Assembly: GCA_905214425.1 (NCBI GenBank)
Contig: CAJMLY010000033.1
Coordinates: 1-19,984 of the forward strand
Source of the DNA: an uncultured bacterium
GTDB taxonomy: Bacteria; Actinomycetota; Coriobacteriia; Coriobacteriales; Coriobacteriaceae
Length of the DNA: 19,984 nucleotides
Reading direction: 5' to 3'
The translations under genes and the position numbers were made by a program. Each line of letters starts with the position of its first letter. Position 1 is the first letter of the stretch. Of this stretch, positions 7,323-13,479 are shown piece by piece. The notes beneath the pieces are model-generated. The model did not search any database, was not told where the DNA came from, and was given only the letters and a program-made list of their open reading frames with translations.

Positions 7323-7982
7323 CTAAGAAAGCGTGAGCAGCTCCGGCAGCTGGTCGATAATCTTGTCCGCGGCATCCTGGCTAAAGCCAAAGCGTTCCTC
7401 GCGCTTGGCAATGACCGTCAGGCCGGCTCGCTTACCCGCGGTAATGCCCGGAACGGAATCCTCAACGCAGCAGCAACGATTCGCGGGCAGCCCCAGCAGG
7501 TCCAGCGCATGCAGGTAGATGTCGGGCTCGGGTTTGCTCTCCTTAAACTGCTCGCCGCTCACCACATACTCAAAGGCATCAGACAGCCCGCATGCGTTGA
7601 GCACTTCCTCGATGCTAACCATGGGAGACGAGCTGGCAAGCGCCACGCGAACGCCACGGCGCGGCAGCTCTCGAATCGTATCCACGGCGCCTGGGTTAAT
7701 CAAAGCCTGATAGTCACGCGGACGCTTATGCGCCCACTCGTCCCAACGGGCCAACGCCTCCTCGCCAGTGAAGTGTCCCTTACCGGCGCGCTCAAACCAA
7801 TCGACCAGCATATGCAGGAAGAACTGATGCGAGGTACCGACCTGCCCATTCAACTCCTCTTGAGTCAGATTAAGTCCAAGCTCCTTGGCAAACGCGGCAG
7901 TCTCGCCCAAGTAGTAATACTCGGTATCGACAATGACGCCGTCCATGTCAAAGATAACGGCGTCGAACGGAAATGCGGACAC
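7323..7982 (-). CDS. HAD-superfamily phosphatase, beta-phosphoglucomutase-like (subfamily IA)
   Basis: This 219-aa cytoplasmic HAD protein carries all catalytic motifs: FDMDGVIVDTE (I, Asp nucleophile pair D12/D14), VALASSSP (II), the ESKPEPDIY lysine (III) and CVEDSVPGI (IV). The cap region between residues 20 and 85 is helical, type C1. This places it with beta-phosphoglucomutase/sugar-phosphate phosphatases; the substrate cannot be read from sequence. A GTG start at 7982 is preferred: GGGAGG lies 6 nt upstream, while the ATG further upstream at 8030 would make the gene run through the terminator of the gene before it. Confidence 0.8.
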   Translation of the reverse strand: MSAFPFDAVIFDMDGVIVDTEYYYLGETAAFAKELGLNLTQEELNGQVGTSHQFFLHMLVDWFERAGKGHFTGEEALARWDEWAHKRPRDYQALINPGAVDTIRELPRRGVRVALASSSPMVSIEEVLNACGLSDAFEYVVSGEQFKESKPEPDIYLHALDLLGLPANRCCCVEDSVPGITAGKRAGLTVIAKREERFGFSQDAADKIIDQLPELLTLS

Positions 7983-7997
7983 GGCACCCTCCCTAAC

Positions 7998-8023
7998 AAA
8001 AGGACGCCCGCAAGCAGGCGCCC
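7998..8023 (-). terminator. intrinsic terminator of the Cof-type hydrolase gene
   Basis: On the minus strand GGGCGCC (8023-8017) pairs with GGGCGTCC (8009-8002) using one G-U pair, and TTTTG follows. It lies 24 nt past the stop at 8047 and just before the GTG start of the next gene. Confidence 0.7.
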
Positions 8024-8046
8024 GAGCCATGCATTAATCGGCGATT

Positions 8047-8889
8047 CTAACCCAGCAGCTTATCCAGCGCCACCGCAATGCCATCTTCGTTGTTATCGAC
8101 GGTCACCATCTGGGCTACAGCCTTAACCTCTTCGACGGCGTTACCCATGGCAACACCGGTGCCGGCCCACTCAATCATGGACTTGTCGTTCTGGCCGTCG
8201 CCAAACGATACGACCTCACTGGCATCGATGCCGAGCTTGGGCAGGGCACCCTCGAGTGCGCGGGCCTTGTCGATACCGGGCGCCGTGTACTCAAAGTACC
8301 AGTCGGCCGTAAACATGCCCGAAAGCGTCTGCTTAAAGGGCGCATACATCTCCTCGTAATGCGCCTGCAGGTAGGCCGGATCGCCCGCCGTCAGCAGCTT
8401 GTCCACGGGATAAGCATCAGCGACCTCATGCAGGCTCTCCACCTCGCGAATCTTAAGATCGCACGCATCGCGCTCGTATTTGACGATGTTTTTCTGCGAG
8501 CCGTCAGGCAGCGTGATCATGCAGTGATACGAATCCACGACATGCAAATCGCGACCGAGCGAAATCATAGGGATCACGTCAAAATTACGCAGGTGATCAA
8601 TCAGACGGTGCAGCTCGTCAGCCGGCATAGCCTGGTCAAAAAGGACCTCATCGGTCTGAGCGTCGACCACATGCGCGCCATTAAAGGCAACCAGCAGACC
8701 GTCATGGTTTTGAAGGTCGAGCTCCTGCGCCAAGGCGTGCAGTCCCCATGCGGGACGGCCCGAAGCCAAGATGAGCTTAATGCCCGACTCCTGCGCCGCG
8801 AGCAGCTTCTCGCGCGTACGCGGGCTAATCACTTTCTGATCGTTGGTGAGCGTACCGTCGATATCCATCGCGATGGCTTTGATTGCCAT
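8047..8889 (-). CDS. Cof-type HAD-IIB hydrolase
   Basis: This 280-aa phosphatase is of the Cof/YidA group. Motif I is AIAMDIDGTLTND (D9 and D11), motif II ILASGRP, and the C-terminal motif IV VSFGDGQNDKSMIEWAG, followed by GTGVAMGNAVEEVKAVA as usual for the family. A large C2 cap fills the middle. Such proteins dephosphorylate sugar phosphates or flavin/PLP-type cofactors; specificity is unknown. ATG at 8889 has GGGAGG upstream and is preferred over the extension to 8940. Confidence 0.85.
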   Translation of the reverse strand: MAIKAIAMDIDGTLTNDQKVISPRTREKLLAAQESGIKLILASGRPAWGLHALAQELDLQNHDGLLVAFNGAHVVDAQTDEVLFDQAMPADELHRLIDHLRNFDVIPMISLGRDLHVVDSYHCMITLPDGSQKNIVKYERDACDLKIREVESLHEVADAYPVDKLLTAGDPAYLQAHYEEMYAPFKQTLSGMFTADWYFEYTAPGIDKARALEGALPKLGIDASEVVSFGDGQNDKSMIEWAGTGVAMGNAVEEVKAVAQMVTVDNNEDGIAVALDKLLG

Positions 8890-9038
8890 ATATGCCTCCC
8901 TGTCATTGAACAACCTTGTCTGAGCCATCATACAGAACACCCATCGCGACTCCGTTTACAACGGGCAAAAAGTCATATTGTCTCGAACATGAACGGCGTG
9001 TGGTCGTGAAGCTTTATCGCTCAGGTCAAATACGTCTG

Positions 9039-9713
9039 CTAGCGACGCTCATCCGTCGGTGCGCCCTCGACGATCGCGATGCCCGCCGATGCGCCTAACG
9101 CGCTGGCGCCGGCCTCGATGAATGCGCAAGCCTCTTCGTAATTATGGATACCGCCCGCCGCCTTGATTGCCACGGCATCGCCGAGCACCTCGTGCATCAG
9201 CCGCACGTCCTCGAGCTTAGCACCGCCAAAGCTTCTGCCGGTCGATGTCTTAAGGAATCCCGGCTTGGCCTCCAGCGCGATCTCGCATACACGGCGCTTG
9301 GCGGCGTCGTCGCCGTCCAGCTTGCACATCTCGACGATTACCTTGTCAGTGATGCCATGCGCGCGACAAAAATCAGCAATGGTAGTCATCTCGCGCTCGA
9401 TGGCATCAAAATCGCGGTTCTCGATCGACCCCTGATTCAAAACGTAGTCAATCTCGGTAAAGCCACACGCAGCGTATTCCTCAAACCTCGCAAGCTTCTC
9501 CTCAAGCGTCATAGTGCCCTGGGGAAAGTCGATGGCGCCGGCAAGGATGATGTCAGAGCCCTCGAGCATGGCGCGGCCCGTCTCGTACTCCTGAAGGTTC
9601 GCAAATACGCAGCGAAAGTTGTACTTTAACGCCTTCTCGACATACTGCTCAAACGTGTCCTCGGGGGCATCGATATAGTCGATGTATTTATTGATGGGTT
9701 TGGCAAGTGTCAT
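9039..9713 (-). CDS. deoC: deoxyribose-phosphate aldolase
   Basis: This 224-aa class I aldolase cleaves 2-deoxyribose 5-phosphate to glyceraldehyde 3-phosphate and acetaldehyde in deoxynucleoside catabolism. The Schiff-base lysine is K155 in GFLKTSTGR, the assisting lysine K184 in AIKAAGGI, and the proton-relay Asp D89 in EIDYVLNQG. Length and motif order are normal for DeoC. AAGGAGG lies 6 nt before the ATG at 9713. It stands alone rather than in a deo operon; the nearest co-directional gene is 149 nt downstream. Two structured sites, a hairpin and a 20-bp palindrome, lie in its upstream region and may regulate it. Confidence 0.92.
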   Translation of the reverse strand: MTLAKPINKYIDYIDAPEDTFEQYVEKALKYNFRCVFANLQEYETGRAMLEGSDIILAGAIDFPQGTMTLEEKLARFEEYAACGFTEIDYVLNQGSIENRDFDAIEREMTTIADFCRAHGITDKVIVEMCKLDGDDAAKRRVCEIALEAKPGFLKTSTGRSFGGAKLEDVRLMHEVLGDAVAIKAAGGIHNYEEACAFIEAGASALGASAGIAIVEGAPTDERR

Positions 9714-9747
9714 GCTGGGCCTCCTTGTTCAGGACTGACAACCGATT

Positions 9748-9771
9748 CGTGGTTTCACGCGAAAAACCACG
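9748..9771 (-). promoter_or_regulatory. hairpin in the deoC leader
   Basis: CGTGGTTT (9748-9755) and AAACCACG (9764-9771) form a perfect 8-bp stem with an 8-nt loop, 34 nt upstream of the deoC start. It may be an operator half-site pair or a leader structure. Confidence 0.45.
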
Positions 9772-9832
9772 TTCAATGTACGCCCGACATACAAGGACAG
9801 CGTCCGCATTCCGACAAGTGGTATGAAATTAG

Positions 9833-9852
9833 CTGTAAACGTATATTTACAG
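9833..9852. promoter_or_regulatory. 20-bp palindrome, operator-like
   Basis: CTGTAAA and TTTACAG surround the six bases CGTATA, giving perfect 7-bp arms about 120 nt upstream of deoC. Size and symmetry suit a dimeric repressor of the LacI or GntR type. The regulator is not in the window. Confidence 0.5.
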
Positions 9853-9965
9853 ACAGCGAATGGCACCGCACGCGGATGCCGACAGCAAGACATCCCCCCT
9901 CAATACACCCTCATGCCCCTTTACTGTTTGCGACCAGAAATGATGAGCTGCACAACGTCGTTAGC

Positions 9966-9992
9966 GGTCGAATTCGACCTCTGACGACGTCA
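9966..9992. repeat. two adjacent perfect palindromes
   Basis: GGTCGAATTCGACC (9966-9979) is a perfect 14-bp palindrome. TGACGACGTCA (9982-9992) is a perfect odd palindrome two bases further on. No function can be assigned. Confidence 0.4.
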
Positions 9993-10097
9993 CGCGACTC
10001 ATCGTATCCGACCGACAACAGAAAAGGGGCACGTTCGCATAGCGTGGCGCGTGACGGTTGCAAAACCACCCCATTTGAAACAAACGCAAAAAAGTAC

Positions 10098-10124
10098 TTG
10101 CAAAGACGCGTTCCGACATATAAG
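10098..10124 (+). promoter_or_regulatory. weak candidate promoter for the plus-strand operon
   Basis: TTGCAA (10098-10103) and TATAAG (10119-10124) are separated by 15 nt, shorter than ideal; an alternative -10, TAAGTT, gives 17 nt. It would produce a leader of over 300 nt containing the structures described nearby. Confidence 0.3.
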
Positions 10125-10257
10125 TTGATAAAAGACCGCCGTTGCGGTTTTAAGTAGATCGAGCATATTCAGTTTCAGTTTTCAGCGTGTAAGAGAAGGA
10201 AGATCGGCAAAGTACAACCCCAAACGCAATGACAACTTAATGAGGTAACTGCCACAT

Positions 10258-10352
10258 GTGAGGCACCCAGGGCATTGCTGTCTCGATTTTGAGCACGATG
10301 CCTTCCGCCTTGCATGGGCCGTTTCATCCCGCCCCTGCAGCAACTGCCTCAC
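10258..10352 (+). promoter_or_regulatory. long-range stem in the leader of the ClpP-like/VirD4-like operon
   Basis: GTGAGGCA (10258-10265) pairs with TGCCTCAC (10345-10352), and TTGCTG (10275-10280) pairs with CAGCAA (10338-10343), together 14 bp with a 9-nt bulge on one side. The enclosed loop is about 57 nt. No known riboswitch class was recognised. Confidence 0.4.
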
Positions 10353-10386
10353 GGGCTCATTGAAAACCGCATAGCACCCCAACGTC

Positions 10387-10422
10387 AGCACATCACCCAC
10401 GGCAAGCACATCACTCACGACA
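10387..10422 (+). repeat. 18-bp tandem repeat in an A/C-rich, G-poor leader
   Basis: AGCACATCACCCACGGCA (10387-10404) and AGCACATCACTCACGACA (10405-10422) match at 16 of 18 positions. A more diverged unit follows at 10423-10440. The whole stretch to 10457 is rich in CA and poor in G, which fits an unstructured translation-enhancing leader or a Rho-loading site. Confidence 0.6.
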
Positions 10423-10469
10423 ACCAACACATCAACAAACAGCACGAACATCAACCGATTGGAGAAGCT

Positions 10470-11360
10470 ATGACAAACCACCACGCAGAAGACGGCGATA
10501 AGAAAAGCATTCTGGATGCCCGCATTGAGCGAGCATATGCAAACGAATATGACGCCGCCTTTGCCGCCGCGACCATCAAGAACTACGCGTCGCTACCGCT
10601 CGCGACGATCTTGGCCGACCACCCTCAACTGCTGAAGCGCTGCGCAAAAATCATGGGCGACCCCGACATTCGCAAGCTGACAGACCCCTATGCCCCAAAA
10701 CGCGACAACGATTCGTACGTTCTTACCGTAGGCTGCCTAGCCCATATGCTTACGGCGCTCGACACGAAACTCAAGCTCGAATGGGAACCCGACGAGCGTC
10801 ATGAACTCGAAAGCAAGCGGAACACCCTGCGCACCGCACTGTTCCTTCCGTTGGACGGCCTCAAGCGCTGCAACGTCGAGCTCAATACACAGGCGCGGCA
10901 AAAGCCCGGGACCACAGGGCAGAAAACTCCAAGACCCCATGCGGCCATCGTCGACCGCAACCGATATAACCGCATGACCGCGCATTTTTCTGCCGAGGGA
11001 GCAGCCATAAGGACGCTGATCGACCTGCTGTGCCTCCTGAGCATCAACGAGCTATTTGAGGGCTATCTCGCCCTTGTTCCCGCGACGGCACCCAAGTCGG
11101 TAGCAAAGATCATCGAGACCTGCAGACGCCAGTTTGAGCGCCATCGCAATGGCAGCGAGATGAACGCCAGCATCGCGCAGTACTACGCGGCTCATTACAA
11201 AAATGACGGATGTGCCCCTGTCGAGCATCAGCTGCGGCTCGCCTACACCACGCCCGCCGCAACGCTCTATCGCTTTGGAGCCCTTGGCGCTTGCGAGCCG
11301 CACGAACAGGCAGCCTGCCCCACAACCGAGCTCGATCTCAGGCTCGGACGAACCCTGTAG
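10470..11360 (+). CDS. hypothetical protein, first gene of the ClpP-like/VirD4-like operon
   Basis: This 296-aa protein was not recognised. It is soluble with no signal peptide, and helix-rich. It has a charged N-terminal part (residues 1-90), a basic middle (about 100-165, with TRQKPG-like and RPHAAIVDRNRYNRM stretches), and a hydrophobic helical patch (IRTLIDLLCLLSINELFEGYLALV, about 178-201) followed by a basic helix (KIIETCRRQFERHRNG). ATG at 10470 with GGAGA 5-6 nt upstream is chosen. The frame stays open to an ATG at 10314, but that lacks a ribosome binding site and would translate the tandem repeats. The 63-nt gap to the ClpP-like gene and shared strand suggest one operon. It may be an adaptor or substrate for the downstream peptidase and ATPase; this is inference only. 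Confidence 0.7.
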   Translation: MTNHHAEDGDKKSILDARIERAYANEYDAAFAAATIKNYASLPLATILADHPQLLKRCAKIMGDPDIRKLTDPYAPKRDNDSYVLTVGCLAHMLTALDTKLKLEWEPDERHELESKRNTLRTALFLPLDGLKRCNVELNTQARQKPGTTGQKTPRPHAAIVDRNRYNRMTAHFSAEGAAIRTLIDLLCLLSINELFEGYLALVPATAPKSVAKIIETCRRQFERHRNGSEMNASIAQYYAAHYKNDGCAPVEHQLRLAYTTPAATLYRFGALGACEPHEQAACPTTELDLRLGRTL

Positions 11361-11423
11361 CCCGCCAGCCCCTCCGCGGGCAACAATCCTATTCCACAAC
11401 ACAACCAACAGAAAGGAGTCCTC

Positions 11424-12041
11424 ATGGACACCAATCATTCCCCCATCATCAGCCCCCTCACCATGCGTGAATCCGCCCGAGGCATCACGCTCACCAGCAT
11501 TTACGATGAGATGCTCGCCCGTCGCGAGCTCTCCGTCATGGGAAACATCGAAACCCCGATGGCCCACGACCTATGCCAGCAGATCCGCCTGCTCGATGCC
11601 ACCGACCCCAGCCGCCCCATCACCATATTTGTCGCCAGCGCCGGCGGAAGCGTGCGATCGGGTCTTGCGATCTATGACGCCATGTGCCTCGCATCGTGCC
11701 CCATCCGCACCGTCTGCCTGGAATTCGCCGCGTCCATGGGCGCCGTGATCTTTATGGGCGGCGACGATCGCCGTATGGCGCCCCATGCAGAGCTCATGAT
11801 TCACGACCCGCTGATCCCCCAGGGGGCAGGCGGCTCGGCACTTGCGCTGCAGGAAACCAGCCGGCGTCTCATGCAGACCCGCAAGACCCTCACGCAAATC
11901 CTCTCGGACCGCAGCGGCCTCACGCCCAAGCGCATCCAGTCCCTCACTGCAAAAGACACCTACCTTTCGGCCGAGCGCGCCGTCGAGCTCGGCTTTGCCC
12001 ACGAAATCCTCTCGACCACCAAGGAGGTCGCCCATGTCTAA
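11424..12041 (+). CDS. ClpP-like serine peptidase
   Basis: This 205-aa cytoplasmic protein has the ClpP/crotonase-fold peptidase pattern. The triad is intact: S104 in FAASMGAVIF, H127 in AELMIHDPL and D178 in AKDTYLSAERA. The oxyanion segment reads SAGGSVRSGLAIYDAM (72-87), against SPGGSVTAGLAIYDTM in housekeeping ClpP. It differs from housekeeping ClpP in context and detail: it is not next to clpX or tig, the usual IHQP reads IHDP, and the Gly-rich handle region is short. It may be a specialised peptidase or derived from a phage-type prohead protease. AAAGGAG gives a strong ribosome binding site. Its stop overlaps the start of the ATPase gene by 8 nt, so the two products are probably made in step and may interact. 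Confidence 0.85.
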   Translation: MDTNHSPIISPLTMRESARGITLTSIYDEMLARRELSVMGNIETPMAHDLCQQIRLLDATDPSRPITIFVASAGGSVRSGLAIYDAMCLASCPIRTVCLEFAASMGAVIFMGGDDRRMAPHAELMIHDPLIPQGAGGSALALQETSRRLMQTRKTLTQILSDRSGLTPKRIQSLTAKDTYLSAERAVELGFAHEILSTTKEVAHV

Positions 12042-13338
12042 CCTCGCCAGCCGTCTCGCCGCATCTGAGTCCGCATCGTCCACCATCCTCGCCAAGGATC
12101 GAACGCTTTCCTGCGACACCCGCCAAACGGGACTCAACAACAATGCACTTGTGATCGGCCCCTCGGGAGCCGGCAAGACCCGAAACGTCCTCAAGCCCAA
12201 CCTGCTGCAAATGAACGCAAGCTACATCGTGCTCGACACCAAAGGCACGCTCTGTCGCGAAGTGGGACCCGTGCTGGCAGCCCACGGTTACCGCGTGCAA
12301 TGTCTCAACTTCGCCGACCTCAACACCGTCCCGGCCCTTGCGCCCGGCATCGAGCGCTGCGGCTACAACCCCCTGAGGCACATTCGCCGCAAGGCGGACG
12401 GCAGGCCCAACCAGCAGGACATCCTCTCGGTGGCAAAGGCCATCTGCCCCATCGAGGACAACAACCAGCCTTTTTGGGATCATGCGGCGGCAAACCTGCT
12501 GTCGTGTCTTATCGCCTACGTCACCGAACAGCTACCCGCCGACGAGCAGACGATCAGCTCGGTCATCAAGCTGATCGAGCACCTGCAGGACGGTGCCACA
12601 GGTCGATTGTTTGACGACCTGATCACGACCGACCCCCAAAGCTATGCCCTCTCGCTATGGCGGCGCTACGCCATTACGCAAAATGCCGAGCGCATGCACG
12701 CGAGCATCGTCGGCATCCTTGCCGAAAAGGTCATGTGTCTGGGATTCGACGGTGCGGCACAGCTCTATCGTGAGTGCCATCAGGTGGACTTCGCTTCCAT
12801 GGGACACACCCCCTGCGCCCTGTTTGTAACCGTGAGCGATATTGACCGCAATCTCGATCCGCTGACCGGCCTCTTTATTTCGCAGGCGTTTATGGGCCTC
12901 ATTCGTGAGGCCGATAGGCAGCCCGACGGCAGCCTGCCCGTGCCCGTGCGCTTTATGCTCGATGACTTCGCAAATCTGCAGATCCCCCAGATCGACAACG
13001 TGCTCTCGATTATCCGAAGCCGCAACATCTGGGCAACGCTGCTGCTGCAGTCGACCAACCAGCTCGATGCGCTCTATGGCGAGGCACGCGCACGCTCCAT
13101 CATGGGCAACTGCGACACGCATCTGGTGCTGGCGTTCCAGGATCCCGAGAGTGCCCGGGTGTTTTCCGACCGCGCCGACGCGCTGCCCAGCACGCTCATG
13201 GCGACGCCGATTGATCGCTCGTGGCTCTTTGTACGCGGTCGCACTCCCGAACAGGTCGAGCGCTTTAGGCTCGAAGACCATCCGCTCTACGGGGAGCTGC
13301 CCGAGGCGCAGCGAGGCCATGCGGAGGCCGAGATCTAG
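12034..13338 (+). CDS. VirD4/TraG-like coupling ATPase without membrane anchor
   Basis: This 434-aa protein has the RecA-like motor of type IV coupling proteins. Visible motifs are Walker A IGPSGAGKTR (41-50), YIVLDTKGTL (64-73), YNPL (111-114), FWDHAAANLLSCLIAYV (147-163), Walker B RFMLDDFANLQIP (306-318, the Gram-positive DDFA variant), LLLQSTNQLDALYG (336-349) and the C-terminal CDTHLVLAFQDPESARVFS. VirD4/TraG proteins normally begin with two transmembrane helices; here only about 35 polar residues precede Walker A. ATG at 12034 has AAGGAGG upstream and overlaps the ClpP-like stop (ATGTCTAA); longer in-frame extensions lack a better start. No relaxase, VirB4 or other conjugation gene is seen. 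It may act as a motor for DNA or protein substrates, perhaps feeding the peptidase. Confidence 0.85.
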   Translation: MSNLASRLAASESASSTILAKDRTLSCDTRQTGLNNNALVIGPSGAGKTRNVLKPNLLQMNASYIVLDTKGTLCREVGPVLAAHGYRVQCLNFADLNTVPALAPGIERCGYNPLRHIRRKADGRPNQQDILSVAKAICPIEDNNQPFWDHAAANLLSCLIAYVTEQLPADEQTISSVIKLIEHLQDGATGRLFDDLITTDPQSYALSLWRRYAITQNAERMHASIVGILAEKVMCLGFDGAAQLYRECHQVDFASMGHTPCALFVTVSDIDRNLDPLTGLFISQAFMGLIREADRQPDGSLPVPVRFMLDDFANLQIPQIDNVLSIIRSRNIWATLLLQSTNQLDALYGEARARSIMGNCDTHLVLAFQDPESARVFSDRADALPSTLMATPIDRSWLFVRGRTPEQVERFRLEDHPLYGELPEAQRGHAEAEI

Positions 13339-13415
13339 GCGCAGGGTTCTCGCAGCGCGCGGCGCCCCGGCGATGTTCCACAAAGGCCGTGCGCCCCGGG
13401 ACCACGGCAAAGCAA

Positions 13416-13447
13416 AGGGGCCCGCATCCGATAGGATACGGGCCCCT
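13416..13447. terminator. bidirectional terminator between the VirD4-like gene and pgi
   Basis: AGGGGCCCG (13416-13424) pairs with CGGGCCCCT (13439-13447); inside, ATCC pairs with GGAT around a GATA loop, with one C/A mismatch. The two genes converge here. On the minus strand TTGCTTTG follows, a modest T-rich tail suited to pgi. Confidence 0.75.
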
Positions 13448-13479
13448 GGCTATAAGGCGCGATGCGTTAACAGCAGCGA

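Larger units (their letters stand above)
9714..10469. other. 756-bp gene-free region between divergent deoC and the ClpP-like/VirD4-like operon
   Basis: No convincing protein gene is seen. From left to right it holds a hairpin (9748-9771), a 20-bp palindrome (9833-9852), two neighbouring perfect palindromes (9966-9979 and 9982-9992), a weak promoter candidate (10098-10124), a small hairpin with a T-run near 10132-10150, a long-range stem (10258-10352) and an 18-bp tandem repeat (10387-10422). It is unusually long for this compact genome and probably carries the control region of the plus-strand operon. Confidence 0.6.

Noticed and set aside
10132..10153. Small hairpin ACCGC-CGTT-GCGGT with TTTT, possible terminator of a tiny RNA
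   Set aside because: The stem is only 5-7 bp and the upstream promoter has a 15-nt spacer; too weak to call an RNA gene.
10314..10469. Upstream start giving a 348-aa version of the unknown protein
   Set aside because: No ribosome binding site at 10314, and the added residues are the His/Ile/Thr translation of the tandem repeat. ATG 10470 has GGAGA at proper distance.
9714..13450. Integration-element boundaries around the ClpP-like/VirD4-like operon
   Set aside because: I looked for a tRNA target, integrase, transposase or flanking direct repeats and saw none; GC content and codon usage look like the neighbours.
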